A stretch of 64,000 nt of DNA from Achromobacter xylosoxidans. Lineage in GTDB: Bacteria; Pseudomonadota; Gammaproteobacteria; Burkholderiales; Burkholderiaceae_B. The notes beneath the pieces were generated by a model. That model was not told the origin of the DNA, ran no database searches, and was given only the letters and a program-made list of their open reading frames with translations. The DNA lies in NCBI RefSeq assembly GCF_014490035.1, contig NZ_CP061008.1:3286001-3350000 (forward strand). The letters are read 5' to 3'. Made by a program: the position numbers and the translations under genes. Of this stretch, positions 38,996 through 47,366 are shown one piece after another (positions within the stretch are counted from its first letter, which is position 1; every line of letters begins with the position of its first letter).

Positions 38996-40711
38996 ATGCG
39001 GAAAAACATCAGGGTCACGACGGCGTTGTCGGCCATTCTTGCGTTGTTCGTAGTGCTGTTCGCGCTGGCGGCAGCGGCGGGAATCTCGGTGCTGCGGGAA
39101 AACCGGACGGATATCGAAGCGCTGGGCCGGGGCAGCATCGAACGGGCCGGCGATCTGGCCGACATGACCAGCCGGCTGTTCCAGGCGCGGGCCGCGCTCA
39201 CGGATGCCAAGACGGCGATGGAAGGCGGGCTGGAAGAGGCGCGCAACGAGTCGCTGGCGCACGCCGAGGCGCTCTTCAAGCAGGCCGCGGACAGCCTGGG
39301 ACGCTTGCGCGCCAATCCCGACATCAGCGCCGAGGGCGCGCCGTTGTTCGATGCGGTACTGGCGGCCTACGCCGCCTTCGCGGACAAGACGCTGGCGCCC
39401 ATGCATGCGGCGATCAAGGGCTGGAACGGCATCGAGGTGAACCGCCTGGTGGACAAGGTGCTGCCCGCCAGCGGCGCCGCCTACGTCAAGCAGGCTGACG
39501 CCTACCAGACCTACGCCCGCGATCAGGGCCAGGCGGCGGTGGCCAGCGCCAGCCTCACGCTGCAGCGGGTAATCGGCGTGGCGGCCGGGGTGCTGGCGCT
39601 GGTGCTGTTGCTGGCAGTGCTGATCCGGCTGGCGTTCCGCCGCAGCATCCTGCGGCCGCTGAACGAAGCCGGCGCGCATTTCGACCGCATCGCCGACGGC
39701 GATCTCACGGGCGCGATCGCCATGCGCGGCGACAACGAGATCGGCGTCCTGTACAGCGCCATGCGGCGCATGCAGAAGGGCCTGTCGGCGGCCGTGGCTT
39801 CGGTGCGCCACGGCGTCGAGGAAATCCATACCGGTTCGGGCGAGATCGCCGCGGGTGGGGCGGACATGTCGGACCGCACCGCGCGCCAGGCCGGCTCGCT
39901 GCAGGAAGCCTCGGCCAACATGATGCAGTTGGCGCATACGGTGCAACTGACCGCCGGCAACGCCGACCTGGCCAGCCGCCAGGCGCTGGGCGCGACCCAA
40001 CTGGCGCAACGTGGCGGCGCGGCGGTGGAAGAGGTGGTGCAGAGCATGCAAGGCATCGCCGAGAGCGCCCGCCGCATCGGCGAGATCGTGGGCGTGGTCG
40101 ACAGCATCGCTTTCCAGACCAACATCCTGGCGCTCAATGCCGCGGTGGAAGCGGCGCGCGCGGGAGAGCAGGGCAAGGGCTTTGCCGTGGTGGCGGGCGA
40201 GGTGCGTTCGCTCGCCCAGCGCAGCGCGCAGGCCGCCAAGGAAATCAAGGGGCTGATCGAGGATTCCGCGGCGCGCGTGCAAGCCGGCGTGCGTCAGGTC
40301 AGCCTGGCCGGCGACACCATGCGCGACATGGTGCAATCGGTGGACCGGGTCACGCAGATCGTGGCCGAGATCTCCAGCGCGACGGCCGAGCAGGCGGCGG
40401 GCATTGCCTCGGTGAACCATGCGGTGGCGGATATCGAACGGTCGACGCAGGAGAACGCCGCCATGGTGGAGCAGACCGCGGCCGCGGCCGCGGCGCTGGA
40501 AGCCCAGGCGCAAGGTTTGCGTCGGGCGGTGGCGGTGTTCCAGATCGCCCCGCCGGCCGACGGCGCGGCCGGACAGGATTCAGCTGTCCAGCTGCGGCAG
40601 GATGCCGCCGGTGTAGCGCTCGGCCACCAGCGACAGGTTCCCGTGCTTGACCTTGTGCTTGACGTGAGCCGCGGCCGACGCGATGTCCTCAGGGCGGATG
40701 CGCTCGCATAA
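38996..40711 (+). CDS. Methyl-accepting chemotaxis protein
   Basis: A 571-residue chemoreceptor. Transmembrane helix 1 is at residues ~8-30; a periplasmic helical ligand domain (~31-190) is followed by helix 2 (VIGVAAGVLALVLLLAVLIR, ~194-213), a HAMP domain, and a long signalling coiled coil. The conserved hairpin tip is seen: VDSIAFQTNILALNAAVEAA then RAGEQGKGFAVVAGEVRSLA. Methylation helices flank it. The last ~45 codons beyond AVAVFQIAPPADGA overlap the convergent EAL-CBS-GGDEF gene and carry no receptor-like sequence or NWETF-type tail. Start at 38996 is supported by the N-terminal membrane anchor, but the Shine-Dalgarno is weak. Confidence 0.9.
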   Translation: MRKNIRVTTALSAILALFVVLFALAAAAGISVLRENRTDIEALGRGSIERAGDLADMTSRLFQARAALTDAKTAMEGGLEEARNESLAHAEALFKQAADSLGRLRANPDISAEGAPLFDAVLAAYAAFADKTLAPMHAAIKGWNGIEVNRLVDKVLPASGAAYVKQADAYQTYARDQGQAAVASASLTLQRVIGVAAGVLALVLLLAVLIRLAFRRSILRPLNEAGAHFDRIADGDLTGAIAMRGDNEIGVLYSAMRRMQKGLSAAVASVRHGVEEIHTGSGEIAAGGADMSDRTARQAGSLQEASANMMQLAHTVQLTAGNADLASRQALGATQLAQRGGAAVEEVVQSMQGIAESARRIGEIVGVVDSIAFQTNILALNAAVEAARAGEQGKGFAVVAGEVRSLAQRSAQAAKEIKGLIEDSAARVQAGVRQVSLAGDTMRDMVQSVDRVTQIVAEISSATAEQAAGIASVNHAVADIERSTQENAAMVEQTAAAAAALEAQAQGLRRAVAVFQIAPPADGAAGQDSAVQLRQDAAGVALGHQRQVPVLDLVLDVSRGRRDVLRADALA

Positions 40712-42433
40712 CGATGGCGTGACGGTGAGGGCTCCCACGCCCAGCGTCACGAAGGGAAAGAAGCGTGGCACGCCGTAGCGGTCCTCGGCTTCGATCCCGC
40801 CGTTGCGGCGGCCTGCTTCGTCGTACAGGTCCATGGCGCGGTCGTTGAACTCCGCGATGATGCGCTGGGCGCGCGCCATCCAGTCGGGGCTGCGCAGCAG
40901 CACCACGAAGTCGTCGCCGCCCACATGGCCGACGAAGTCGCGCTGCGGATCGCAGTGGCGCTTGATGACTTCGGCGGTCAGCATGATCATGTCGTCGCCG
41001 CGCCAATAGCCGTAGACGTCGTTGAAGGGCTTGAAATTGTTCAGGTCGCCATAGCAGATGGTGAAATCGTCGCCGTCTTCAAGAAGGGTGGCGATGTGCC
41101 GGCTGATAGGGATGTTGCCGGGCAGGGACGTCAGCGGATTGGCGTAGCGTGCCGCCTCGATGCGCATTTCGGTGACTGACCGCACCAGCGTTTCGCCGGT
41201 GGCCAGGCCGTCGTAGCGGCCCTCGCGGGTAATGATCAGGCCGTCCATCAAGTAGCGCTGGTCTTCGGAGATCAGCACGTGGCTCAACTGGTCGATGGAC
41301 ACGTCCAGATCGACCAGCACCGGTTCGGCGTTCATGAAGGTGGAGCAGGCGTCGCGTCCAAACAGCTCGCGGGTATAGCGCTGTGCGTAATGTTCCGAAA
41401 AGTCGCGCCGGTTGATGATGCCGACGGGGCGGTTATCGTCGTCGATCACCGCCACCGCGTGCATTTCCTTGTGTTCGATGAAGAGCCGGTGCACGTCGTC
41501 ATTGGTGTGTCCGGTCAGCCGCACCGCCGGCGCTTCGACGCGCAGGCTGGCCGCCGTGCCGCCGACGCCGCGCGCCGGCGCCGTGGCGGGCGGGCGCAGG
41601 CGCAGCGAATCGCGCAGCGGCGGCGCCAACTCGGTCAGCAGCATTTCTTCCGGCCGGCCCAGCAGCCAGCCTTGCGCGTAGCGGATGTCCAGCTCGCGCA
41701 CCACGGCCAGGTCCTCGGCTGTCTCGATGCCTTCGGCGACGATGGTGGTGCCCAGATGTTGCGCCACCTTCAGGATGGCGCGCACCATGTTCTGCTTGCG
41801 TTCGTCCTGGCCGATGCCGGCGAAGAAATAGCGGTCGATCTTGACCAGGTCCGGCTGCATCTCGGCCCAGAGCTGCAGATTGGAGTTGCCCACCCCATAG
41901 TCGTCCAGCGCGACACGCATGCCATGCGCCCGCAGGCAGGCAAATGCGCTGGACAGCTCGCCCATGTGTTCGGACAGCGGATCCTGCTCGGTGAGTTCGA
42001 CGATGATGCTGGAAGGCGCGAGCGAGCAATTCTTGAGCAGGCGCTCGGGCATTTCCTCGCCCCAGAGAGTCCAGTAGTGCAGCAGCGCCGAACCGGACAG
42101 GTTCAGGAACAGCATTCCGGCGGCGTCGTGCTGGTGAAAGCCCTGCGCGCCCGCGCGGAAGCTGGCCAGCTCCAGCTGCGGATGCAGGCCCTGGCGGCGG
42201 GCCTCGGCGAATAAGGCGTCGGGAAAGTGCAGGGCGGTGTCGACCGGGCCGCGGATCAGGCTTTCATGGCCGTAGATGCGGCTGTGCGAAAGATCGACCA
42301 CGGGTTGGAAGCGCGGGCGCAGCAGCCGTTCCCGCAGGATGCCAGCCAGGCTCACGTGCGCTGACGCGCCGTCCAGGGAGGCTGAGGGCGCGCGGGCCGC
42401 TACCGGCCGGGGCAAAGCGTGAATGGGGTCCAT
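40580..42433 (-). CDS. EAL-CBS-GGDEF domain protein (c-di-GMP metabolism)
   Basis: A 617-residue cytoplasmic protein with the domain order EAL (~30-275), a pair of CBS domains (~300-430) and GGDEF (~440-600). In the EAL part most catalytic residues look present: Glu in YGHESLIRG, Asn in LFLNLSG, Glu in VELTEQ, the DD pair in ALDDYGVGNSN, Lys in VKIDR, and AEGIET. The GGDEF motif reads GGDDF, with Asp at the metal-binding Glu position, so cyclase activity may be lost or weak. CBS pairs often bind adenosine nucleotides. A c-di-GMP phosphodiesterase controlled by nucleotides is the best reading. It overlaps the 3' end of the chemoreceptor gene. Confidence 0.9.
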   Translation of the reverse strand: MDPIHALPRPVAARAPSASLDGASAHVSLAGILRERLLRPRFQPVVDLSHSRIYGHESLIRGPVDTALHFPDALFAEARRQGLHPQLELASFRAGAQGFHQHDAAGMLFLNLSGSALLHYWTLWGEEMPERLLKNCSLAPSSIIVELTEQDPLSEHMGELSSAFACLRAHGMRVALDDYGVGNSNLQLWAEMQPDLVKIDRYFFAGIGQDERKQNMVRAILKVAQHLGTTIVAEGIETAEDLAVVRELDIRYAQGWLLGRPEEMLLTELAPPLRDSLRLRPPATAPARGVGGTAASLRVEAPAVRLTGHTNDDVHRLFIEHKEMHAVAVIDDDNRPVGIINRRDFSEHYAQRYTRELFGRDACSTFMNAEPVLVDLDVSIDQLSHVLISEDQRYLMDGLIITREGRYDGLATGETLVRSVTEMRIEAARYANPLTSLPGNIPISRHIATLLEDGDDFTICYGDLNNFKPFNDVYGYWRGDDMIMLTAEVIKRHCDPQRDFVGHVGGDDFVVLLRSPDWMARAQRIIAEFNDRAMDLYDEAGRRNGGIEAEDRYGVPRFFPFVTLGVGALTVTPSLCERIRPEDIASAAAHVKHKVKHGNLSLVAERYTGGILPQLDS

Positions 42434-42639
42434 CGCCGGTGCGTTCAGATACTATCAGTGACAAGTTTGATCATGTTGACAACAAAATATGTCCGCGTTG
42501 TTTCGCCGACGGCAGGCGCGCCATATTCAATTAGGGTCAGTATCACTGTCAACCCCGGCGCAAGGTATATCCATTCGACTGGCACGGGCATGACGCCCGC
42601 AGGCGGCGCAGGGGGCCCGCGCCCTATACAATTTGCTCC

Positions 42640-43263
42640 ATGACTGCTCCCAAGATTCCCGATTCCCTGCGCCGCGTGGTGCTGGCCTCCAACAACCCCG
42701 GCAAGTTGCGCGAGTTTTCCGCGCTGTTCGCGCCCCTGGGCATGGAACTCGTGCCCCAGGGCGAACTGGGCGTACCCGAAGCCGAAGAACCGCACGTGAC
42801 GTTCGTCGAGAACGCGCTGGCCAAGGCGCGCCATGCCAGCCGCCTGACCGGGCTGCCGGCCCTGGCCGACGATTCCGGCCTGTGCGTGGCGGCGCTGGAT
42901 GGCGCGCCTGGGGTGTATTCGGCGCGCTACGCCAAGATGCTCGGCGGCGAAAAATCCGATCAGGCCAATAACGAACTGCTGGTGCGCAATCTGGCCGGCG
43001 TGGCCGACCGCAGCGCCTGGTACGTGGCGGTGCTGGCGCTGGTGCGTTCCGAGAACGATCCGCGGCCCCTGATAGGCGAAGGCCTGTGGCACGGCGAGAT
43101 CATCGACCAGCCCGAAGGCGCCAACGGCTTTGGCTACGATCCGCATTTCTACCTGCCCGACCAGGCCTTGACTGCCGCGGCGCTGGATCCCGAGGAAAAG
43201 AACCGGCTGAGCCATCGCGCCCGCGCGCTGCGCGAACTGTTGAGCAAGCTGAACCAGGCTTGA
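42640..43263 (+). CDS. rdgB: Non-canonical purine NTP pyrophosphatase RdgB/HAM1
   Basis: A 207-residue enzyme that hydrolyses ITP, dITP and XTP to monophosphates. Family landmarks: VVLASNNPGKLREFSALFAP at the start, ADDSGLCVAALDGAPGVYSA, ARYAKMLGG, and GFGYDPHFYLPD then SHRARALRELL. No Shine-Dalgarno is seen before the ATG. Instead TACAAT (42627-42632) is placed so that transcription would begin at or next to the start codon. It is followed by hemW 37 bases later, and these two genes commonly travel with rph. Confidence 0.95.
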   Translation: MTAPKIPDSLRRVVLASNNPGKLREFSALFAPLGMELVPQGELGVPEAEEPHVTFVENALAKARHASRLTGLPALADDSGLCVAALDGAPGVYSARYAKMLGGEKSDQANNELLVRNLAGVADRSAWYVAVLALVRSENDPRPLIGEGLWHGEIIDQPEGANGFGYDPHFYLPDQALTAAALDPEEKNRLSHRARALRELLSKLNQA

Positions 43264-43300
43264 CGAGGGCGCCGCGCGGCGCCCGGTTCAGGAATTACGC

Positions 43301-44521
43301 ATGTCCATCATCATTCCCATCCGCAACGACATGGGCGCGCAACCGTCGCGCCTGAAACTGCCGGCCGGCGCCACGCTGACCAGCCTGCCGCCGCTGTCTG
43401 TCTACGTGCACGTGCCCTGGTGCGTGCGCAAATGCCCTTATTGCGACTTCAATTCCCATGCGGCGCCGGGCGAGATCCCGGAGCGCGCCTATCTGGATGC
43501 CCTGCGCAGCGACCTCGAGCAGGCGCTGCCTTCGATCTGGGGGCGGCAGGTGGTATCGGTCTTCATAGGCGGGGGCACGCCCAGCCTGCTGTCGTCTGAA
43601 GGTCTGGACGAACTGCTGGCGATGCTGCGCGCCTGTCTGAACTTGTGGCCCGACGCCGAGATCACCATGGAAGCCAATCCCGGCACGGCCGAGGCCGGGC
43701 GTTTCCGCGACTATGCCGCCAGCGGCGTGACGCGGTTCTCGCTGGGGATCCAGAGCTTTGACGATGCGCAGCTGAAGAAGCTGGGCCGCATCCATGACAG
43801 CGCGCAGGCGAGGGCGGCGATCGAGATGGCGCAGCGGGCAGTTTCGCGCGTCAACCTGGACATGATGTTCGCCTTGCCCGGCCAGACGCTGGACGCCTGT
43901 GTGGCCGATCTGCGGCAGGCCGTGGCCTTCGGCACCGAGCACCTGTCGCTCTATCACCTGACGATGGAACCCAACACCGTCTTCGCCAAGTTCCCGCCCG
44001 AGGATCTGCCCGACGACGACACCAGCGCCGCCATGCAGGACGCGGTGGAAGCCGAGCTGGCCGCGGCCGGCCTGGCGCGCTACGAGGTCTCGGCCTATGC
44101 CAAGCCCGGCGCGCGCTGCCGCCACAACCTGAATTACTGGGAGTTCGGCGATTACCTCGGCTTGGGTCCCGGCGCGCACGGCAAGCTGTCGTTCCATGAC
44201 CGCATCCTGCGCGAAGCGCGGCTGCGCGGCCCCGACTCCTGGATGCAGGCCGCCATGGCTCGGGATGGCAGCCACATCGCCGAAAGCCGCCAGGTCGGCC
44301 CGGACGAATTGCCGTTCGAGTTCATGCTGAACGCGCTGCGATTGAAGGATGGCGTCGCCGCCACTGCCTTCAATGAGCGCACCGGCCTGTCGCTGGCCGC
44401 CATTGCGCACCAATTGGAGGCGGCCTCCAAGCGCGGGCTGTTGGACGCCGATCCGACCCGTCTGCGGGCGACGCCATTGGGCTGGAGATTCCTCAACGAC
44501 CTGCAGGAAATGTTCCTGTAG
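43301..44521 (+). CDS. hemW: Radical SAM heme chaperone HemW
   Basis: A 406-residue radical SAM protein. The iron-sulfur motif is at Cys41, Cys45 and Cys48 (HVPWCVRKCPYCDFNSH), followed by VSVFIGGGTPSLLSSEGLDE and ITMEANPGTAE, then a HemN C-terminal domain. Tyr replaced by His/Val before the cluster fits HemW rather than true HemN, as only three cluster Cys are present. HemW-type proteins insert heme into respiratory enzymes rather than oxidise coproporphyrinogen. It follows rdgB on one transcript and ends just before the glnA control region. Confidence 0.92.
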   Translation: MSIIIPIRNDMGAQPSRLKLPAGATLTSLPPLSVYVHVPWCVRKCPYCDFNSHAAPGEIPERAYLDALRSDLEQALPSIWGRQVVSVFIGGGTPSLLSSEGLDELLAMLRACLNLWPDAEITMEANPGTAEAGRFRDYAASGVTRFSLGIQSFDDAQLKKLGRIHDSAQARAAIEMAQRAVSRVNLDMMFALPGQTLDACVADLRQAVAFGTEHLSLYHLTMEPNTVFAKFPPEDLPDDDTSAAMQDAVEAELAAAGLARYEVSAYAKPGARCRHNLNYWEFGDYLGLGPGAHGKLSFHDRILREARLRGPDSWMQAAMARDGSHIAESRQVGPDELPFEFMLNALRLKDGVAATAFNERTGLSLAAIAHQLEAASKRGLLDADPTRLRATPLGWRFLNDLQEMFL

Positions 44522-44527
44522 TGTTGT

Positions 44528-44577
44528 TGCACCATAGTGGGGCATTCATGCCCCACTATTTGCACCATGATGGTGCT
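44528..44577 (+). promoter_or_regulatory. Two NtrC-type enhancer sites upstream of glnA
   Basis: Two 17-base sites match the NtrC consensus TGCACC-N5-GGTGCA: 44528-44544 (TGCACCATAGTGGGGCA, one clear half-site deviation) and 44561-44577 (TGCACCATGATGGTGCT, nearly symmetric). Their centres are 33 bases apart, about three helical turns. Overlapping them is a perfect 12-bp inverted repeat at 44534-44545 and 44548-44559. They lie about 80-120 bases upstream of the predicted sigma-54 start. Confidence 0.75.
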
Positions 44578-44629
44578 ACATTTTCCCATGATCGAGCCAA
44601 CTTCCCCGGGGAATCCCGGAGAGGAAACC

Positions 44630-44645
44630 TGGCACGCTTATTGCT
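44630..44645 (+). promoter_or_regulatory. Sigma-54 promoter of glnA
   Basis: TGGCACGCTTATTGCT matches the sigma-54 consensus, with GG at 44631-44632 and GC at 44643-44644 exactly 12 bases apart. The start of transcription should be near 44656, leaving a leader of about 50 bases before glnA. Confidence 0.85.
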
Positions 44646-44705
44646 TCCCTCTTTTATGCCAGTCGACGGGCAAAGCCCTCGACCTTTTTATCTAATGGAG
44701 ATGAC

Positions 44706-46118
44706 ATGGCAAGCCCGAAAGATGTCCTGAAACAGATCGCCGACAACGAAGTCAAATTCGTGGATTTCCGCTTTACCGATACGATTGGCCGTGAGCATCA
44801 CATTTCGGTGCCGATCAGCCAGATCGACGAAGACAAGCTGGAAAGCGGGCAGGCCTTCGACGGTTCGTCGATCCCGGGCTGGAAGGGCATCGAAGCCTCC
44901 GACATGCTGCTCATCCCCGACCTGTCCACCGGCAACCTGGATCCGTTCCGCGAGGAGCCGACCCTGATCCTGTCGTGCGACGTGGTCGAACCGTCCGACC
45001 TGAAGGGCTATGACCGCGACCCGCGTTCGCTGGCCAAGCGCGCCGAAGCCTATCTGAAGTCCTCCGGCCTGGGCGACACCGCCTACTTCGGTCCGGAACC
45101 CGAATTCTTCGTCTTCGACGGCGTGACCTGGAACAGCGACATGTCCGGCACCTTCGTCAAGATCAAGTCCGAAGAAGCGCCCTGGTCCTCGGGCCTGGAG
45201 TTCGAAGGCGGCAACACCGGCCACCGTCCCACCGTCAAGGGCGGCTACTTCCCCGTGCCCCCGGTCGACTCCTTCCAGGACATGCGTTCGGAAATGTGCC
45301 TGCTGATGGAACAGATGGGCGTGCCGGTCGAAGTGCACCACCATGAAGTGGCTGGCGCCGGCCAGCTGGAAATCGGCACCAAGTTCAGCACGCTGGTGCA
45401 GCGCGCCGACTGGACGCAGATCGTCAAGTACGTGATTCACAACGTGGCTCACGCCTACGGCAAGACCGCCACGTTCATGCCCAAGCCCATCGTTGGCGAC
45501 AACGGCTCCGGCATGCACGTCCACCAGTCCATCTGGAAGGACGGCCAGAACCTGTTCGCGGGCAACGGCTACGCCGGCCTGTCGGAATTCGCGCTGTACT
45601 ACATCGGCGGCATCATCAAGCACGCCCGCGCGCTGAACGCCATCACCAACCCCGGCACCAACTCGTACAAGCGCCTGGTTCCGCACTACGAAGCGCCGGT
45701 GAAGCTGGCCTACTCGGCCCGCAACCGTTCGGCCTCGATCCGTATTCCGTACGTCGGCAACCCGAAGGGCCGCCGCGTCGAAGCGCGTTTCCCGGACCCC
45801 CTGGCCAACCCGTACCTGGCTTTCTCGGCCCTGATGATGGCCGGCCTGGACGGCGTGCAGAACAAGATTCACCCCGGCGATCCCGCCGACAAGAACCTGT
45901 ACGACCTGCCGCCGGAAGAAGACGCGAAGATCCCGACCGTCTGCGCCTCGCTGGAACAGGCCCTGGAAGCCCTGGACAACGACCGCGAGTTCCTGACCCG
46001 CGGCGGCGTGTTCAGCAACGACATGCTCAGCGCCTACATCGACCTGAAGATGGCCGATGTGAACCGTCTGCGCATGACGCCGCACCCGGTCGAGTTCGAC
46101 ATGTACTACAGCCTCTGA
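44706..46118 (+). CDS. glnA: Glutamine synthetase, type I
   Basis: A 470-residue enzyme that makes glutamine from glutamate, ammonia and ATP, the main entry of ammonia under nitrogen limitation. It is a full-length type I beta enzyme. Landmarks: [16 protein letters not shown] and [12 protein letters not shown] early, [12 protein letters not shown], the ATP site region [20 protein letters not shown], and [10 protein letters not shown] with Tyr399, the likely adenylylation site. A GGAG lies before the ATG. Promoter features (sigma-54 and two NtrC-type sites) point to control by the ntrB-ntrC genes just downstream. Confidence 0.97.
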   Translation: MASPKDVLKQIADNEVKFVDFRFTDTIGREHHISVPISQIDEDKLESGQAFDGSSIPGWKGIEASDMLLIPDLSTGNLDPFREEPTLILSCDVVEPSDLKGYDRDPRSLAKRAEAYLKSSGLGDTAYFGPEPEFFVFDGVTWNSDMSGTFVKIKSEEAPWSSGLEFEGGNTGHRPTVKGGYFPVPPVDSFQDMRSEMCLLMEQMGVPVEVHHHEVAGAGQLEIGTKFSTLVQRADWTQIVKYVIHNVAHAYGKTATFMPKPIVGDNGSGMHVHQSIWKDGQNLFAGNGYAGLSEFALYYIGGIIKHARALNAITNPGTNSYKRLVPHYEAPVKLAYSARNRSASIRIPYVGNPKGRRVEARFPDPLANPYLAFSALMMAGLDGVQNKIHPGDPADKNLYDLPPEEDAKIPTVCASLEQALEALDNDREFLTRGGVFSNDMLSAYIDLKMADVNRLRMTPHPVEFDMYYSL

Positions 46119-46301
46119 TGTCCTGAGGCAGTAGCTGGAGGTGGCGCGATGATGCAGGCAGAAACCAGGGCCCGCAGCACGCGCACCGCCAGATCGCGGT
46201 TCGACGTGCTGTCCGCCAGGCGCTGCGCCTGGCGGGCAGGGCGCCGGCTTCCGGCGCGGCCGTCGCGTTCCGCCGTCCCCTCACATTCGGGTATGTAGAA
46301 A
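46119..46301 (+). promoter_or_regulatory. glnA-ntrB intergenic region with two hairpins
   Basis: A 183-base gap with a strong stem (46213-46222 with 46226-46235) and a second one (GCGCCGG/CCGGCGC at 46241-46247 and 46251-46257). Neither has a T-run. They may act as partial terminators that lower ntrBC expression relative to glnA. No clear separate promoter for ntrB was recognised. Confidence 0.45.
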
Positions 46302-47366
46302 ATGAATGTAGAAGCTCTCGATTTGCTAGCCACGTCCGTTTTCCTGGTCAACGAACGCGGTCATATCGAATACGCCAATGCGGCCGCCGAAGATCTGTTT
46401 GGCCGCTCGCGCAAGCAACTAAGCGGCCATTCCGCCGCCACGCTGTTCGACAGTCCGGAAAACATCCAATCCTCCATCGATCGCGCCGCCGCCGGGCGCT
46501 ATGCCGACGTCAGGCAACTGGCCTCGCTGCGCCGCGCCGCCGAATCCGTGGAAGTGTCCGTGACGACCGTCGGACTGACGGGCCAGCGCTGGCCCGTGCT
46601 GATAGAAACCCGCGAGATCGAGCAGCGCGTGCTGGCCGACCGCAACCACCGGCTGGTTGACGAGATCGAAGCCCACCGCGAGCTCCTGCGCAATCTGGCG
46701 CATGAAGTCAAGAATCCCCTGGGCGGCCTGCGCGGCGCCGCGCAATTGCTCGAAGCCGAACTGCCCAGCGCGGCCCTGGCCGAGTACACCCAGGTCATCA
46801 TTTCCGAAGCCGACCGCCTGCAGGCGCTGGTGGACCGCCTGAGCGGCCCGCAACGTGTGCCGCTGAACGCGCGGCCGGTGAACATCCATGAGATCTGCGA
46901 ACGCGTCTGCGCGCTGATCCAGGCCGAATTCCGCAATGACGTCACGCTGCTGCGCGACTACGACGCCTCGGTGCCGGACCTGAAGGGCGACGCCGCCCGC
47001 TTGATGCAGGCCGTGCTGAACGTGGCGCGCAACGCCGCGCAGGAGCTGGTCGCCAGGCCGCCCGGGCCGCAGACCGAACCTGGCGTCGTCACGCTGCGCA
47101 CGCGCGTGGCGCGGCAGGTGATGCTGGCCCACCGCCAGCACCGTCTGGCGCTGGTGCTGTCCATTATCGACAACGGTCCCGGCGTGCCGGACCAGATCCG
47201 TGACCGCATCTTCCATCCGCTGGTCACGGCCCGCGCCGGAGGCACCGGCCTGGGCTTGAGCCTGGCGCAGGATTTCGTGCAGCAGCACGGCGGCATCATC
47301 GAATTTGAATCCCGGCCCGGCCGCACCGAGTTCCGCCTGGTCCTACCGATGGAGCCCGCACACTGA
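46302..47366 (+). CDS. ntrB: Nitrogen regulation sensor histidine kinase NtrB (GlnL)
   Basis: A 354-residue cytoplasmic sensor kinase. An N-terminal PAS domain (residues ~5-110) is followed by the dimerisation/phosphoacceptor helix with His134 in NLAHEVKNPLGG, and a C-terminal ATPase domain with the N box (LNVARNAAQEL), G1 box (IIDNGPGVPD) and G2 box (GGTGLGLSLAQDF). No membrane segment is seen, as expected for NtrB. It controls phosphorylation of NtrC under the PII protein. The stop overlaps the ntrC start by one base (TGATG). Confidence 0.95.
   Translation: MNVEALDLLATSVFLVNERGHIEYANAAAEDLFGRSRKQLSGHSAATLFDSPENIQSSIDRAAAGRYADVRQLASLRRAAESVEVSVTTVGLTGQRWPVLIETREIEQRVLADRNHRLVDEIEAHRELLRNLAHEVKNPLGGLRGAAQLLEAELPSAALAEYTQVIISEADRLQALVDRLSGPQRVPLNARPVNIHEICERVCALIQAEFRNDVTLLRDYDASVPDLKGDAARLMQAVLNVARNAAQELVARPPGPQTEPGVVTLRTRVARQVMLAHRQHRLALVLSIIDNGPGVPDQIRDRIFHPLVTARAGGTGLGLSLAQDFVQQHGGIIEFESRPGRTEFRLVLPMEPAH

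Noticed and set aside
42434..42600. Similar short motifs (ATCAGTGACA and ATCACTGTCA) upstream of the EAL and rdgB genes
   Set aside because: The similarity is partial, with only two copies, so it does not stand out from chance.
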